Positions 60,430 to 64,000 of a stretch of 64,000 nucleotides of DNA are shown in pieces. Location: NCBI GenBank assembly GCA_030062745.1, contig CP099847.1, positions 30,546,779 through 30,610,778 on the forward strand. Direction: 5' to 3'. Made by a program: the position numbers and the translations under genes. The notes under the pieces were generated by a model that was not told where the DNA came from, did not search any database, and saw only the letters and a program-made list of their open reading frames with translations. The DNA comes from Capitulum mitella. Taxonomy: Eukaryota > Arthropoda > Thecostraca > Pollicipedomorpha > Pollicipedidae. Position 1 is the first letter of the stretch, and every line of letters starts with the position of its first letter.

Positions 60430-62680
60430 TCAAAATCGACCTCTTCTAACATATATGATAGACCTATTCGTTGTCGGCAGAGTGACGTGAAGTATAACAA
60501 AATCGGCCGAAAAATTTCAGAAAACTATTATACGTAAACCTCAAGTTACACCATCGTTTTGACCTCCCTATGCCCCCTTTTCAGAATTGTCAATATTTCT
60601 TTTTTAGAAATGTAGATCTCAGCACAGGCTATCGAACGCCGTTTTCTGCTAAGAAATCGGACCAGCGGTTTTTGAGATCATAGGAAGGGACAGAATTTGA
60701 CCCCTCCCCCCCAAGCACGGAATCTTGCGTGCCGGACAGGAGCACGGAACAAGGTGAAGAGGAAAGATGACATCAAAAGAAAACCCCTGTTCTTCTTTGC
60801 ATTTCCTATAGCTTTTGATATCCATATTGTTTGTGTTTGTTTTGAGGCTGCAGCTATAACAAGTTTGCTTATAACGAATTTTCATAAAGGTCCCCAGAGA
60901 ATGGTTGTTATCGGACTGAACCGAACTTATTTTTCTCTTGGATGTCTTTTTCCTTAAAGGGATCCGTAATCAGTTTTGCCAGATTTTTTTTGTGCCGCGT
61001 CATGTTAAGGTTTCCCGATGACCGATGAGCGTTATGCTTGCAGTCAGCAATGCAGTTGTTACACATCATTATGGTTGGTTCTGCACACAAATGTGTTTTT
61101 CTGTTGCCGCAATGATGAATTGGGTTATGGTTGATGCTTCGATAGCGTCTTTAGGCCCATCACTGCAAGCAGCAAATAGCGGCCATTGGTTACCTTATGT
61201 GGGAATGATCGAAATGTAAAATATAGGTATGCTTGACAAAGTTTCATTGCATCCTTCATCATCAAAAGATATGAAAGATGTTTCGCTGGTCTTATGGAGT
61301 GCTTACACCAAGAGTGCATTTGCAAATGGATGGGAAGTGCAGAGCCCGTCGTCGCATTCTTCAACAGAAATTTTAACTGTACAGCTCGGTTAATACATAG
61401 TATATATATAATACAATAACACATAATAATACAATACATAATACAATAACACAGGTCCGTAGATGCGGCGCGAGCTGTGGCCAGTTCTGCAGGCTCCAGC
61501 TCCGCAGAGCAGCAGCTGCAGTGCTGTATCTTGCAGTCGATGCCGCTCAGTTGGCTGTCGCTGATGAATGCTCCCTTTCCCCGCCACGCAGGGCGGGCGG
61601 CGCCGAGCAAACGCCGACGTGATATACGAGCCTTGAGCGCCGTGGCGCGGACGCTGTCGAGCGGAAAATGTTCAGAGCCGCATCAGCTCGCTGCAGCGCC
61701 ACGCTCGAGTCGAACCTGCTGTCGAATTTCGAGAACACCCCGCACTGATGAGGTGTTCACTTGTCCCGGCGCCTCTTGCTAGACATTGAGATGTTTTCGC
61801 ATGCTTGTTTAATTACGCTGGCTGGCCGTACGTGAAATGCAAGAAGCTTGTTTTTCTGCTTGTTTTTTTTAGAGGAGAGAGAGAATCTGGCCGCTCGGAT
61901 TCCAAATCTTCGTCCGTACGCTGACGTCCGGCCTGTATTTCATTATTTGGCAGCGGGTTCCTCCGGGAAAGGTGCTTTCTCCTGCGCACGATTGATTCTC
62001 GGACTCTGTTGGGAGAGCAACGTCTCATTTGTATTTGTGTTCTGCGTTCGAGCGCTAAGACGGCAGCCACGTCGCTGGAACGATTTTTCACCGATGCTGC
62101 AGACAGGGTACTGGGCTCTTAGCTGTTGGCGTTGTGGCACACCAAACAAGAGTTGGTCTGGACAGAGAGCATAGCGGACTGAACATGACGAGCAGTGAGC
62201 CGACCATGGCCACAACAGTGAACAGGGGAGACACGGCGGCAGACAGGAGCTGAACGGAATTGGCAGAGACTGCAGCGAACACCGATAGGACTGCGACTAC
62301 AACGACGGACAGTGAGCGGGCGCGACAGCCAGCAGAGACGAACAAAAAGATAAACATGGCGACCGTATCACGGCGTGAGATGAGAAACACGCTAAGGAGG
62401 GTGGACGCAGCAGTGCGGGGGCCGGCGAGGAGACGTAATTGATTGGACCGAATATGGCAGCCTGATCGCATGAATACGGCAGAAACTGGCGGAAATGGTC
62501 AAACGCTCACTGGTGTGCTGATCTGACCTGGAGCGTTCTCCGCAAGATGTTGAGCTGGGATCGCCTCGGAATGTTACGATTCACGTTGAGGATTAGCGCT
62601 GTAATTTTGGCTCTGACGGTGACCGGACGGAAACGGGGGCCCCACTTATGGAAAGTTTCCACTTTATCACGTGAACCGCG
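60430..62680. other. Unassigned region
   Basis: 61,390-61,455 is an ATAATACAATA-type low-complexity stretch. 61,480-61,760 is GC-rich without an assignable exon. 62,180-62,445 is strongly C/A-biased on the plus strand, with a hydrophobic 127-codon frame on the minus strand (62,088-62,471) that I cannot identify. Confidence 0.45.
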
Positions 62681-62683
62681 ATA

Positions 62684-62755
62684 GCTAGATAGATAGCTAT
62701 ATCTATCTATATATAGCTATATCTAGCGATAGCTAGATAGATAGATAGATAGACT
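62684..62755. repeat. (TAGA)n/(TCTA)n microsatellite
   Basis: GATAGATAGCTATATCTATC-type units reversing direction several times, so the stretch is nearly self-complementary. Confidence 0.93.
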
Positions 62756-62759
62756 GTAG

Positions 62760-63765
62760 CCCGTAGTAGAAACTAATCTGTAATACACCGGTTGCCTGAA
62801 TAGGCTACTCTTAGAGAGGTTCAAAGCGATTCCCTGCGGTTGTTCCGGGTGTCCTATTCGGCCCCGTCCTATTTACAGCTGTTGTGTTGTCACGACCGGG
62901 CGCAGGCTAATGAAAGAACGATTGCGTCAATTGGCCAGCTCAGACCTCTATTGCGTCATAGCGGAAGACGGCTGCAGAATATATTTTTCATTAAATAACA
63001 TTTCTGGGACATCTAGAAAACAAAATACTGAGAACATTGCCATCGACATTTTAGGACCACACAGGTTTGTGTACGAAAAGCGGACCAAGGTGGAACATGA
63101 CATTTAAACCGTGTTTGAATTGACTAGTTGCTCCGTTTAATGCTGGCTATGGGGTCAGATCAAGCCCTTTTGGCCTCGTTTGATAATGGTGTGAATGTGT
63201 GGAGGGCTGTTCGCATGGTGGCCATGGCCGGATTGTTATTCTCCGTTAATGGTCTCTTGCTGTATATTTTGTTATCGTGTGTCTTAGGTCGTTTTGTTTT
63301 CGGCGTGAGTACGGTTATTAAGGTGAACATGGAAAACACTGCTCAGACGTAAGGATTTTCCGCCTGTGGCAGATAGTATTTTAGTTATATGGTATATTTG
63401 TGATTTGTATTCGTATGACGATTCATGCATTCGTATTCGCATATTCACTATTTAGTACTTTGGCCTTCGTTATAAAAAATAACACCGACGTCACACGGTT
63501 TTCCGTGGCATTGACATTATCTAAAAGATCTGAAGCTTGCCACTTGACAATAGTGGCCAGTGTGAGTAAACATCAGACGGGACTGGTACAAAGGGACACG
63601 TAACACGATTTGACGTAAAAAAGACGCACCGAAGGTCACCACAGGAATGCCTCCTGGTTATCTGATACCGCTATATCCTGGCTTGGACTTCGGTAGGTCT
63701 GCAAATGTCCAAATGAAGGCTGCGGTTTCTGGTTTTCGAAAGGAATGGAATTCAGTACGAATGGA
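62760..63765. other. Unassigned region
   Basis: AT-leaning, with short open frames only. Nothing recognised. Confidence 0.45.
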
Positions 63766-63768
63766 ACG

Positions 63769-63850
63769 TAATCGGTGGCTCAGTTGGTAGAGCGCTGGTC
63801 TGTCCGTTCTGGCAAGACGGGTTCGAGTCTCCCCGGCACTCGATATTTGG
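63769..63850 (+). repeat. tRNA-derived, SINE-like head
   Basis: TGGCTCAGTTGG (63,776-63,787) is a perfect polymerase III box A, and the D-arm GCTC/GAGC stem around it is intact. GGTTCGAGTCT (63,820-63,830) is a box B with one mismatch. A cloverleaf cannot be completed: the anticodon stem does not pair, the T-stem is weak, and the acceptor ends TAATCGG and CGGCACT do not match. It is therefore a tRNA-derived repeat or tRNA pseudogene, not a tRNA gene. The SINE body and tail would lie to the right and are cut by the window edge. Confidence 0.6.
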
Positions 63851-64000
63851 CCTGCGAGTCAGCTGGCAAGTGGACAAAGAGGTTAAAGCTGACCACCACA
63901 TGGTCGTATCGCACCCTTGGCGGTACGATAATCTTTCGCCGCAAAATCAGTCGTTATCTGGAATTACTCGATCGAGCGTGGGGGTCGGGGTCTGTGGAAC

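Noticed and set aside
63776..63842. Functional tRNA gene
   Set aside because: Box A and box B are good, but the anticodon stem, T-stem and acceptor stem do not pair.
63972..64000. GLW-containing reading at the window edge as exon 2 of the claudin-like gene
   Set aside because: Only a few codons, no acceptor with polypyrimidine tract before it, and the same bases are open in other frames.
1..64000. CRISPR arrays, prokaryotic operons or prophage
   Set aside because: Tandem units are directly adjacent without unique spacers, genes have introns, and no bacterial gene organisation is present.

Overview
This window is nuclear DNA from an animal, most likely an arthropod. Coding exons are short, GC-rich, bounded by GT/AG splice sites and separated by kilobase introns. 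The bulk is non-coding: AT microsatellites, decayed minisatellites, hAT-like non-autonomous transposons and a broken LINE. There is no operon structure, no dense array of long ORFs and no ribosome-binding-site pattern. Almost all long open frames lie in GC-rich blocks where several frames on both strands are open at once, or inside tandem repeats whose unit is a multiple of three. The arthropod assignment rests on one gene, a three-exon precursor of an agatoxin-like neuropeptide. The genus cannot be told from the sequence.

Layout. Positions 1-5,000 are repeat-dominated. A ~2.7-kb hAT-like element (559-3282, near-matching 8-bp target duplication) is filled with decayed GGGGCCC-rich minisatellites and is followed by two unrelated long-period tandem blocks. 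Positions 5,000-10,700 have no recognisable gene. The agatoxin-like gene spans 10,962-19,539 (exons 10,962-11,049, 17,297-17,381 and 19,392-19,539). Its second intron carries a twenty-copy 36-bp minisatellite, and a 42-bp triplet array starts within 30 bases of its stop. Positions 20,000-30,000 hold hairpins, AT microsatellites, a cluster of AGGTCA half-sites that switches orientation midway, and a perfect 44-bp inverted repeat. Positions 30,019-35,145 hold two pieces of a dead LINE reverse transcriptase, ending in a TAAA-type tail. The pieces look like one copy interrupted by about 4 kb.

Positions 37,000-53,100 contain several CpG-rich blocks. One of them ends in a first coding exon (39,081-39,195) of a claudin/PMP22-like four-transmembrane protein; no later exon was identified. 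Positions 53,100-64,000 are mostly unassigned, with a second mirrored AGGTCA cluster (56,783-57,341), a run of hAT-like element ends (59,541-60,425) and a tRNA-derived, SINE-like segment near the right edge.

The two genes found have no visible functional link. The agatoxin-like gene encodes a secreted, probably neuroendocrine, disulfide-rich peptide, and the other a membrane protein. The most unusual material is in the repeats: transposon ends enclosing minisatellites, two AGGTCA clusters with the same mirrored layout, and homogeneous in-frame tandem arrays on a decayed LINE and in a neuropeptide intron.
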